Assembly: GCF_001612665.1 (NCBI RefSeq)
Contig: NZ_BDAX01000023.1
Coordinates: forward strand, 62,001 to 126,000
DNA length: 64,000 nucleotides
Direction: 5' to 3'
Origin: Nocardia alba NBRC 108234
Lineage (GTDB): Bacteria; Actinomycetota; Actinomycetes; Mycobacteriales; Mycobacteriaceae
The notes below the pieces were generated by a model that saw only the letters and a program-made list of their open reading frames with translations, was not told the origin of the DNA and searched no databases. A program made the translations under genes and the position numbers. Below are positions 8,206-16,267 of this stretch, one piece after another. The first letter of the stretch is position 1; every line of letters starts with the position of its first letter.

Positions 8206-10104
8206 TTGATCGAGCCGTTGTCGACGAGTGACGCGCCGATGATCGGGCGCTATCGGGTGCGCGGTGTGCTCGGTGCGGGCGGCATGGGGCGGGTAGTGCT
8301 GGCCACCGGACCCGATGGCCGGTTCGTCGCGATCAAGCAGATTCATTCGCATCTGCTCGACGATCGTGAGTTCCGGGCGCGGTTCGAGCGTGAGGTCGCC
8401 ATCTCCGCCCGGGTTTCGGGTGCTTTCACGGCCGCGGTGGTCGATTTCGACACTACCGGCGAAACACCATGGCTCGCTTCGGTATTCATCGCGGGGGTCG
8501 AGCTGGACAAAGCAGTGCGCGAGCTGGGGCCGCTGCCGGTCCCCGCGTTGCGCACCCTGGCTTCCGGCATGGCCTCCGCGCTGCACTCGATCCACAGCAC
8601 CGGTCTTGTGCACCGAGATCTCAAACCCGCCAATGTGATTCTCGCCGCTGACGGCCCGAGGGTGATCGACTTCGGCATCGCGCAGGCGGTGGGGACCGGC
8701 GCAGCCCTCACCGAAGTGGGGGCTGTGGTCGGCTCGCCGGCGTACATGTCGCCGGAACAGGCGAACAGCGAACCGGTCACCTCCGCGAGCGATGTCTTCT
8801 CGCTCGGCTCGCTGCTGTGCATGGCCGCGACGGGAACGGCGCCGTTCGCGTCATCGTCGGCTCCCTACACCCTGTTCAATATCGTCCACAGCGAGCCGCA
8901 ACTCGACCAGGTTCCCGCGCCGCTGCGCGACCTGATCGCGGGCTGTCTGCGCAAGGACCCGAGGGCCAGACCGACGCCGGCCCAGATCCTGGACTATCTG
9001 GGCGTCCTGCCCGTTCAGGCGCAGCCGTGGCCCGCGCCTGTTCATGCCGAAATCGCAGACCAGACAAGAAAACTGGCTGCACTCACTTCGGATCCCGAGG
9101 CAACGCAGATCATTTCGGCGCATACCCCGATAGCATCATCGGCGCCAGCCGAGATCCCGGTCACGAAGCGCCGGACCGCTCTTCGGCTGGGAATTGTGGC
9201 GGCGATCGCGGTGGTGATCGCCGGCGCGATCACAGCGGTTACCCTCCGCGGCGACGAGTCCACGCCAGCACCTCAGGACACACCGCAGGCGATGCCCACC
9301 GAGACGCTCCCCGGCCTGGACCAGCTGCGTGGCACCGACACCTGCACCTGGGTGCCGCGGGCACTCGGAAACACCCTGCCCGCCGAGGTCGCCGAGAAGG
9401 CATCGCCGGATGTCTCGGCTTGGCGCTGGCAGGCGACGTCGAGTTGGGGATGTGATGGCAACTCGGGTGGCGCGCATATCGCCGTCGAGGTCGGTGCCGC
9501 GCTGAACGGATTCGAATCCGGCAAACAGGTGGTCAACGGTTACGCGATCGCCCGTCGTGGCGATGACTGCGCATTCGCCATCGAGGGCAGCGAGCAAGCC
9601 GCGCGCTGGGGAATCATCGTCGACACCTTCTCGCGCGGCGAATGCCGTCTGGCCGACCATGTTCTCTCCCGGCTCACCGCCACGCTCGACGAATTGCGTC
9701 CCGACACCGCCGCGCAGAAATCGCTGTCATCAGTAGACCCCTGTGTCCTGGTCGACAATTCCGCCTTCGCCGCGCTCGGTGCCGTTGTGACGAAATCCGC
9801 GCACTCCTGCGAGTGGTCGGGAGACTCCACCGTGCGGATCACGTTGTCGCAGCCACGGCGACGAGCGACCTCCCTGGAGGAGAAGGTGATCGATATCGGC
9901 GACGGTGTGCTGGTCGACGATCTCGGCAGCGCGATGCTGGGGCTGCACGAATGTCGTCGGGTGTATCAGTTCCGCAAGGTCGGCGAGACCTTCCGCGAGG
10001 ATGTCGAAGTGTTGGTCAGCAATCCGAACCAGCGCGAAGGGCAACTCTGCGCGATCGCCGATCCGCTCGTGAAGCAGGCGGTCGGGCGGTTGCCCGCGCG
10101 GTAG
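8206..10104 (+). CDS. Transmembrane Ser/Thr protein kinase with eight-Cys outer domain
   Basis: A 632-residue PknB-type receptor kinase. The cytoplasmic kinase domain has all key residues: glycine loop GAGGMG (23-28), ATP-binding Lys44 (AIKQ), HRDLKPAN with Asp138, DFG with Asp155, and SPEQ. A linker leads to one membrane helix at about 326-347, followed by an outer domain with eight Cys in two four-Cys repeats (TCTW, WGC, DDC, GEC; then DPC, HSC, HEC, QLC). I start at TTG 8206, seven bases after GGGGGA; ATG 8239 is the alternative. It is first in a set with the lipoprotein and two related proteins downstream. The ligand is unknown; the outer repeats recall DUF3558-type lipoproteins (inference). 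Confidence 0.9.
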   Translation: MIEPLSTSDAPMIGRYRVRGVLGAGGMGRVVLATGPDGRFVAIKQIHSHLLDDREFRARFEREVAISARVSGAFTAAVVDFDTTGETPWLASVFIAGVELDKAVRELGPLPVPALRTLASGMASALHSIHSTGLVHRDLKPANVILAADGPRVIDFGIAQAVGTGAALTEVGAVVGSPAYMSPEQANSEPVTSASDVFSLGSLLCMAATGTAPFASSSAPYTLFNIVHSEPQLDQVPAPLRDLIAGCLRKDPRARPTPAQILDYLGVLPVQAQPWPAPVHAEIADQTRKLAALTSDPEATQIISAHTPIASSAPAEIPVTKRRTALRLGIVAAIAVVIAGAITAVTLRGDESTPAPQDTPQAMPTETLPGLDQLRGTDTCTWVPRALGNTLPAEVAEKASPDVSAWRWQATSSWGCDGNSGGAHIAVEVGAALNGFESGKQVVNGYAIARRGDDCAFAIEGSEQAARWGIIVDTFSRGECRLADHVLSRLTATLDELRPDTAAQKSLSSVDPCVLVDNSAFAALGAVVTKSAHSCEWSGDSTVRITLSQPRRRATSLEEKVIDIGDGVLVDDLGSAMLGLHECRRVYQFRKVGETFREDVEVLVSNPNQREGQLCAIADPLVKQAVGRLPAR

Positions 10105-10182
10105 CGGCGCCGAACTCGCGGGTGATAGTTTCACGACAGAGTTCGGGAGGGGCCCGGCGTTCGACGCCGTGGTCGGAGGGGA

Positions 10183-11349
10183 ATGTACGTGCGTAATCGG
10201 TTGCGTTGGCTGGCGCCGTTGTTGTCGCTCACCCTGCTCATCGCGGCATGTGGTGACGACGCCGCACCCGATCACGGCGACTATGCCCTCGAACCGGTCG
10301 TGGGCGACTACGACGACGCGCCGAACACAGTGCGCGGAACACTGGTGGAATCCGCGCGCATCGGCGAGCGTTTGCTGTTCGCCGACCGTATCGACCCGGA
10401 ATTGACCAGCGGCGACGGCGGCGGGCTGATCGTCGGCATACTCGGCGTCGACGATCTGCTCTCGGGCGTACAGCGGAGCGCGCTCGGGCCGTTCGACGTG
10501 CTGGCAGGCTACGGCGCGATCGCGAGCAATGGCCAGTCGGACAACGAAGCGAAGCACAAGCTGTTGTCGATCGTGGTCCTGTCACTACCCGACGAGCTTC
10601 AAGCGACTGCGGCCGCACAGGCGATGGCCGCGGCGGATTTCACCGCGAACACCGAGAACGCGCCTCTGGTTCTCCCGGAATACCCGGCCGCACTGTCACA
10701 TTGGCGACCAGGTGTGCCGACGGTCGGGAGCTGGCTGGTGTGGAAGAACCTGGTGATCAGGTTGTACGCCAAGATCATCGAGCCGAGTCCCGAGCTGTTG
10801 TCCGATCTGCTCACGCGGACCTACCGGGCACAGCTGGCCGAGCTCGACACCTTCGCTCCGACGCCCGCCGCCGATGTGCCGAAGCTGAAACTCGACAGCG
10901 ACAAGTTGCTCACCCATGTGGTGAAGACCGGCGATTACTGGCCCGACAAGTGGGATTTCATGGTCTACGGACCGCGTTCCTATGCCCTGTTGCGAGACAA
11001 CCCGTCGGCCGAACTGGGTGAGTTCGCGCAGAGCTCGATCGACGCGGTCGCGGTGTCGTACAACAAGTTCCTGTTCCGCGCGCGTGACAGCGAAGCCGCG
11101 AAAACCTACGCCGACGCCAAGGAAAAACAGTCGCTGGCAGCTGATTACACGCCGATGCCGGGTCCGGCGGGGCTCTCCGGTATTTCCTGCTACCGCGCGG
11201 CGAGGCCGGACAACAGTTCCATTCCCGCCCGGCGGTTCTCCTGCCTGGTGCGCCACAACGAGTACGTGGTCCGCCTCTACAGCAACCAGGAAATCGACAT
11301 TCGACAGCAAGCGGTCGCGCAGCACGCGCTGCTGAGCGGGTCGTGGTGA
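10183..11349 (+). CDS. Lipoprotein encoded between two kinases (DUF7373-like)
   Basis: A 388-residue exported lipoprotein. Basic residues (RNRLRW) precede a hydrophobic stretch ending in the lipobox LIAAC, so Cys23 should be lipidated and the protein held on the outer face of the membrane. The mature part has no recognised enzyme motif. Two Cys close to the C-terminus (GISCYRA, RFSCLVR) could form a disulfide, next to an HNEYVVRLY segment. The overall pattern resembles a lipoprotein family common in Nocardia that I believe is named DUF7373. The stop is only 17 bp from the next kinase start, so the two are probably cotranscribed. A role as partner or ligand-capture protein for the kinases is inference. 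GTG 10189 is an alternative start. Confidence 0.72.
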   Translation: MYVRNRLRWLAPLLSLTLLIAACGDDAAPDHGDYALEPVVGDYDDAPNTVRGTLVESARIGERLLFADRIDPELTSGDGGGLIVGILGVDDLLSGVQRSALGPFDVLAGYGAIASNGQSDNEAKHKLLSIVVLSLPDELQATAAAQAMAAADFTANTENAPLVLPEYPAALSHWRPGVPTVGSWLVWKNLVIRLYAKIIEPSPELLSDLLTRTYRAQLAELDTFAPTPAADVPKLKLDSDKLLTHVVKTGDYWPDKWDFMVYGPRSYALLRDNPSAELGEFAQSSIDAVAVSYNKFLFRARDSEAAKTYADAKEKQSLAADYTPMPGPAGLSGISCYRAARPDNSSIPARRFSCLVRHNEYVVRLYSNQEIDIRQQAVAQHALLSGSW

Positions 11350-11366
11350 ACACGGGAGGCGCGGCG

Positions 11367-13232
11367 ATGAAACCGCTGGGTTCACAGGATCCCGAACAGT
11401 TGGGCCGCTATCGCCTCCTGGCCGTGATCGGCCAGGGTGGCATGGGCCAGGTGCTGCTCGGCCAAGGTCAAGATGGCCGATTGGTGGCGGTGAAGCAGAT
11501 CCACCGCCAGTTCACCGGCAATCCGGAGTTTCGTGCCAGGTTCCGGCGGGAGGTCATGGCGTCACAACAGGTGACCGGCGCCTACACCGCGGGCGTGGTC
11601 GACCATGACGCGGATTCCGAAACACCCTGGCTGGCTTCCGAATACATCGCGGGTCCCGGCCTGCAGGACATGATCGGCGAGTTCGGCCGCCTGAACCTGA
11701 ACGGGCTGAAACTCCTTGCCACCGGCTTGGCGATGGCGCTGCTCGAGATACACCGCACCGGCCTGGTGCACCGCGACCTCAAGCCGAGCAACATCCTGCT
11801 CACCAATGACGGTCCGCGCGTGATCGACTTCGGCATCGCCAGGGCGCTCGAGGACGACGTCAACCTCACCGCCACCGGCGCCGTGATCGGCTCACCGGCG
11901 TATATGTCCCCCGAACAGGCCGAATGTCGTCAGCTCACACCGGCTTCCGATGTTTTCGCCGTCGGCGCGGTCCTCGCGATGGCGGCCACCGGCGCGAGCC
12001 CGTTCGACGCGGCCTCCACCCCGCAGGTCCTCTACAACGTGTTGTACGGCTCCCCGGACGTGACCGGAATTCCGGAGCCGATCCGCGCTCTGGTCGATGC
12101 CTGTCTCGCCAAGGACCCGTCGGCGCGACCGACTCCCGAGCAGTTGCTCGACGCGGCGAGCCGGATCGACGTCGAACCCGTGTGGCCGGTCCGGATTCGC
12201 CGACGCATCGCCGACTGTCAGGCCGAGGCGGGTCGCTGGGCGGACGGAACCGCCGCTGCCGCGGCGTCGATCGTGTCCGAGGCGCCGAAGCCGAGATGGG
12301 CGCGACTGGCTCCCGTCGCAGCGGCCGTGTCGGCGGTGGTGCTGGCTTCCATCGCGTTCTGGGGCGTCGGCGTCGAGGGCAACGCGGTGGCGATGGACGA
12401 TCCGCCACTGGCGTTGACCCACGAGGAATCCCGTCGGCTCGATCTCTGCGCGCTGCTGGATCCGTCGGTGCTCGGTGAACTCGGCACGGCGACAAGTGAA
12501 GTAAGACCGAGCAGTTTCGGCGGCTGCACCATCGAGTATCGCGATCAGGCCGGTCGCAAGATGTCCTTCAGTCTGAATACCGGCGAGGGTGTCGCAGACG
12601 TGCGCGACGACAATCTGCCGATGGGGAGCACCATCAATTGGATGCCGGTGCTCGGACGCTACAAGGAGTCCGCCTCCTGTGACCGCATGGTGGTGACGCA
12701 GAGCGGTCTGCCGATGGTGCTGAAGATGGGTGCTAGCACCTTTCCGCCCGCGGGCGACCTCTGCCCGCAGTCCGAACGCGCACTCGCGGCGGTGGTCCGG
12801 CGCCTTTCGGTCAATCCACCGTTGCGGACCTACCCGCAGGGTTCGCTGCAGTCGCTCGACCCGTGCACGCTGATCGACCTCAGGACAGTTCGTGCGTCGC
12901 TCGGTGACCTCGTGCGCTCAGCGACTCCCCACGGCTGCGCGTTGAACAGCGCCACCGGCCTCTTCGTAGTCGACATCGGCGAGGGTATCCGGCCGGACAG
13001 CCTCCCGGGCAGAAAGGCTCGGCCCACCCGCACGATCGGTGGGCACACGGTCTACCTCGACGGCAGTGGTCCCACATACTGCACCTTCATCCACCTGGTG
13101 ATGCCGACCAAGGACGATCAGGCCGAGCAACTACGGGCGTCGTACTACCCGAACTCCTGGAATGCCGATGGTGTCTGCGAGACCGCGGCCGCTTTGTTCG
13201 AACCCGTACTCGAGAAGTTGCCCCCATCATGA
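11367..13232 (+). CDS. Transmembrane Ser/Thr protein kinase with eight-Cys outer domain
   Basis: A 621-residue receptor kinase paralogous to the one at 8206. The kinase domain is complete: GQGGMG loop, Lys43, HRDLKPSN with Asp137, DFG with Asp154, and SPAYMSPEQ. One membrane helix lies at about 313-333. The outer part again has eight Cys in the same order (DLC, GGC, ASC, DLC, then DPC, HGC, TYC, GVC). ATG 11367 has GGGAGG seven bases upstream, better than the GTG at 11343 that overlaps the lipoprotein gene. Its stop codon overlaps the next start (ATGA at 13229), so translation of the two is probably coupled. Confidence 0.9.
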   Translation: MKPLGSQDPEQLGRYRLLAVIGQGGMGQVLLGQGQDGRLVAVKQIHRQFTGNPEFRARFRREVMASQQVTGAYTAGVVDHDADSETPWLASEYIAGPGLQDMIGEFGRLNLNGLKLLATGLAMALLEIHRTGLVHRDLKPSNILLTNDGPRVIDFGIARALEDDVNLTATGAVIGSPAYMSPEQAECRQLTPASDVFAVGAVLAMAATGASPFDAASTPQVLYNVLYGSPDVTGIPEPIRALVDACLAKDPSARPTPEQLLDAASRIDVEPVWPVRIRRRIADCQAEAGRWADGTAAAAASIVSEAPKPRWARLAPVAAAVSAVVLASIAFWGVGVEGNAVAMDDPPLALTHEESRRLDLCALLDPSVLGELGTATSEVRPSSFGGCTIEYRDQAGRKMSFSLNTGEGVADVRDDNLPMGSTINWMPVLGRYKESASCDRMVVTQSGLPMVLKMGASTFPPAGDLCPQSERALAAVVRRLSVNPPLRTYPQGSLQSLDPCTLIDLRTVRASLGDLVRSATPHGCALNSATGLFVVDIGEGIRPDSLPGRKARPTRTIGGHTVYLDGSGPTYCTFIHLVMPTKDDQAEQLRASYYPNSWNADGVCETAAALFEPVLEKLPPS

Positions 13233-15145
13233 CGATCCATCCACCCGGCCCCAGCGATCCGCCCACCATCGGCCGCTACCGAGTACTCGGTACCCTTGAG
13301 GCCGCGGCCGGATTCCGGTCCGTGCTCGCCACCGGCCCCGATGACTCGTTGGTAGTCGTGCGACAGGCGCTACCGGAACTCCTCGACGAGCCGGAGTTTC
13401 GAATCAAACTGCGGCACAGTGCGATTGCGGGTATGCGTTTTTCCGGACCCGCCAACACCACGGTGATCGACGTCGACGCTGATGCTGAGAAGCCCTGGTT
13501 GGCAGCGGCATTCGTGCCCAGCATGCGCCTCGACGCCGCCGTAGCCGAACACGGGCCACTGCCTGTGCCCGCCGTTCGCGCCCTGGCCGCGGCCTTGGCC
13601 TCGGCGCTGCGGACCGTGCACGCGGCAGGCCTCGTGCACCAGGGCATCCGCGCCGACACGGTGCTGTTGGCAAGGGACAGTGGTCGTCTGGGTGAAGTCG
13701 GTATCACCCCGGCCGCCGGAACCGCGACCGCGGCGGCCATGGGCACACCGGACTTCCTGTCACCGGAACAGTCGCTCGGATATGCGCTGACGCCGGCTTC
13801 GGACGTGTTCTCCCTCGGTTCCGTGCTCGCGTTCGCGGCCTCCGGCGTCGCGCCGTTCGCCGCGCCGTCGGTGCCGTACACGCTGTTCAACATCGCCCAG
13901 CGCGAGCCCGATCTGAGCCGCGTACCGGAGCCGCTGTTCGAGATGCTGGCCGCCTGCCTGCGCAAGGATCCGGCGGCTCGCCCCACTCCCGGGCAGATAC
14001 TCGACTATCTCGGTGGCCCGTCGAGTGGCCCGCCGCCGTGGCCCGCCTCCGTACTCGATGACATCGGGCGTCAGCAGCACGAGATCTCGGCACTGCTCGC
14101 CGCCCTGCCCGCGATCATCGCGCCCGAACCCGCACCCGCAAGGCCCTTCCCGGTGGTCTTGGCCGAGGTAGGTCGTGCGGTGGTCGAATTCGGCAGTCGT
14201 GCACTGGAATCCGGGCGTCGTCGGTGGGCCGCGGCGAGTCCGAGGGCGCGCGGCGGCCTGGCGGGTGGACTTGCAGCGCTACTCGTGGCGCTCGTCGGGA
14301 TCACCTACTTCGCGACCCGCGAGGAAAGCGCGCCGGGGCCGGTGACCGGGCTGACCCTGGCGCAGTTGCGCCAGGTCGATGCCTGCCGCTGGCTGGCCTC
14401 GTCCCTCGGCGACTCGGTACCGGTCGCGCCGACACCACTGGCCGCGGATACCTGGGAGCTGAGTCTGTCCCCGAGTTGGGGGTGTACCGCCAGTTCGAAC
14501 CGCTACGGCCTCTACCTGTACCTAGGGCGCGAGCACGAATTCCTGACGCCGAGTAAGACGATGGTGGAAGGGGTTCCGATCATCGACGGCAGCTCGGCTT
14601 CCTGCACGCGGGTCATCCCGAGCCCGGGCGCCGAGCGCGAATCCGGCATCGTCATCGTCCTCAACAACCCGTCCGGGGTGAAGGAATGCGCGGGTATCGA
14701 CTACGTCGCGGCCAACCTCGCCCGTTCACTGACGACCGCGCCGCGCGCCGAGGGCAGGGATTCCTCGCTGGCTCTGCTCGAACCGTGCGCGCTGCTCAAC
14801 CGCGACGTCGTCGCCGGGAAGATCGGCGCCCTGCCACCCGAGCCCACCGTCGCCGACGCGCACACCTGCCGGTGGGACGCGCGCGTGCGTGTCACCCTGG
14901 AGCTTGTCAGCACCAGTACGAGCACTACGGGCAAGAACCTGGAGGTCGTCACGGTCGACGGGGTCCAGATGTATCTCGGCAAGGGTGGTTCGAATGCCAT
15001 CTGTTCCCGCGCCTTCCTGATGCCGGATGCCGGGCAGGAGACCATCGAGGTCTCGGTACACGGAGCCGAGGGGCTCCGCGACGAGTATTGCCCGATCGCC
15101 TCGTCCCTCCTGCGTCACGCGGTCGGGAATCTGCCCGAACGCTGA
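13229..15145 (+). CDS. Transmembrane pseudokinase with eight-Cys outer domain
   Basis: A 638-residue protein of the same architecture as the two kinases upstream but with the catalytic residues replaced. The glycine loop reads LEAAAGF, the ATP-anchoring Lys is Arg45 (VVVRQ), HRDLKPxN is HQGIRADT (catalytic Asp replaced by Gly139) and DFG is EVG (156-158). Structural landmarks persist: SPEQ, SDVFSLGS and the final helices. A membrane helix at about 340-361 precedes an outer domain with the same eight Cys (DAC, WGC, ASC, KEC, EPC, HTC, AIC, EYC). It overlaps the preceding kinase by 4 bp. The frame is intact and full length, so this is not a decaying gene. A regulatory or scaffold role for the partner kinases is inferred. 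Confidence 0.88.
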   Translation: MTIHPPGPSDPPTIGRYRVLGTLEAAAGFRSVLATGPDDSLVVVRQALPELLDEPEFRIKLRHSAIAGMRFSGPANTTVIDVDADAEKPWLAAAFVPSMRLDAAVAEHGPLPVPAVRALAAALASALRTVHAAGLVHQGIRADTVLLARDSGRLGEVGITPAAGTATAAAMGTPDFLSPEQSLGYALTPASDVFSLGSVLAFAASGVAPFAAPSVPYTLFNIAQREPDLSRVPEPLFEMLAACLRKDPAARPTPGQILDYLGGPSSGPPPWPASVLDDIGRQQHEISALLAALPAIIAPEPAPARPFPVVLAEVGRAVVEFGSRALESGRRRWAAASPRARGGLAGGLAALLVALVGITYFATREESAPGPVTGLTLAQLRQVDACRWLASSLGDSVPVAPTPLAADTWELSLSPSWGCTASSNRYGLYLYLGREHEFLTPSKTMVEGVPIIDGSSASCTRVIPSPGAERESGIVIVLNNPSGVKECAGIDYVAANLARSLTTAPRAEGRDSSLALLEPCALLNRDVVAGKIGALPPEPTVADAHTCRWDARVRVTLELVSTSTSTTGKNLEVVTVDGVQMYLGKGGSNAICSRAFLMPDAGQETIEVSVHGAEGLRDEYCPIASSLLRHAVGNLPER

Positions 15146-15198
15146 GGCCGGGCTACGGTGAATACCGCGATTCCGCGGACCACCACGAAAGGGCAGCC

Positions 15199-16239
15199 AT
15201 GGACCAGCTCGCAGTTGCGGTAGTCGGATACGGCCTGGCCGGTTCGGTATTCCACGCCCCGCTCATCGCCGCCGATCCACGGATGCGAGTGGCCGCCGTG
15301 GTGACCTCGTCGCAGGAGCGGGCCGAGCAGGCACGAGCCGAGCATCCCGGGGTGCGGGTGTGGGGGTCGGCTCAGGAGATGTTCGTCGAGGACGAGGACG
15401 TCGATCTCGCCGTGATCGCCACCCCGAATCGCTCGCACGCGCCACTGGCGTTGCAAGCGCTGGCCGCGGGGCTGCCCGTGGTGGTGGACAAGCCGTTCGC
15501 GGTGACCGCGGCCGATGCCGAGGAAGTGGTCGAGGCCGCCGCGCGGGCCGATCTGCCGCTGAGTGTCTTCCAGAATCGACGCTGGGACAACGACTTTCTC
15601 ACTGTGCGCGCGCTGATGGACGCCGGTGAGCTGGGTGAGGTTCGGCGGTTCGAGTCCCGGTTCGAGCGGTGGCGGCCGGTGTCCAAAGGCGGCTGGCGCG
15701 AGGTGGGCGACGCCGAGGACGGCGCGGGCATCCTGTTCGATCTGGGCTCTCACCTGGTGGACCAGGCGCTCACGCTGTTCGGCCCGGTTACCGAGGTCTA
15801 CGCCGAACTCGACCGCCGCCGCCCCGAGGTCGCGGCCGACGACGATGCCTTCATCGCCCTCACCCACGCCAACGGCACCCGCTCCCACCTGTGGATGAGC
15901 GCCCTCGCGCCGCAACTCGGCCCGCGTCTACGCGTGCTCGGCGCCACCAACGGCTACACCGTCTCCGGCCTCGACCCCCAGGAAGACGACCTGCGCGCGG
16001 GTCGCCGCCCGAACGGCGGAAACCCTTGGGGCACAGTCACACCCGACAGATGGGGCACCTTCGGCGCGGGAGACGAACTGCGCACCATCCCCACCCTCCC
16101 CGGCGACTACCCCGCCTTCTACGCGGGCATGGCCGCCACCCTCCTCGACGGAGCCCCGGTCCCCGTCGACCCCCGCGACGCCGTGGAAACCCTGCGCATC
16201 CTCGAATACGCCCGCCACGTGGCCGAGCCGCCGTCCTGA
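15199..16239 (+). CDS. Gfo/Idh/MocA-type NAD(P)-dependent oxidoreductase
   Basis: A 346-residue cytoplasmic oxidoreductase. The N-terminal Rossmann fold begins VAVVGYGLAGSVFHAP; the family EKP signature appears as DKPFAV, whose Lys is the usual catalytic or cofactor-contacting residue. The C-terminal alpha/beta domain carries GILFDLGSHLVDQAL, typical of the substrate side. Such enzymes act on sugars, inositols or related polyols, but this substrate cannot be assigned. ATG 15199 is chosen over a long upstream extension because it starts the Rossmann fold and lies outside the pseudokinase gene. It converges with the MBL-Rieske gene, with 28 bp between stops. Confidence 0.88.
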   Translation: MDQLAVAVVGYGLAGSVFHAPLIAADPRMRVAAVVTSSQERAEQARAEHPGVRVWGSAQEMFVEDEDVDLAVIATPNRSHAPLALQALAAGLPVVVDKPFAVTAADAEEVVEAAARADLPLSVFQNRRWDNDFLTVRALMDAGELGEVRRFESRFERWRPVSKGGWREVGDAEDGAGILFDLGSHLVDQALTLFGPVTEVYAELDRRRPEVAADDDAFIALTHANGTRSHLWMSALAPQLGPRLRVLGATNGYTVSGLDPQEDDLRAGRRPNGGNPWGTVTPDRWGTFGAGDELRTIPTLPGDYPAFYAGMAATLLDGAPVPVDPRDAVETLRILEYARHVAEPPS

Positions 16240-16267
16240 TATAGCAGCTCGCTGATCGACGTACGGC

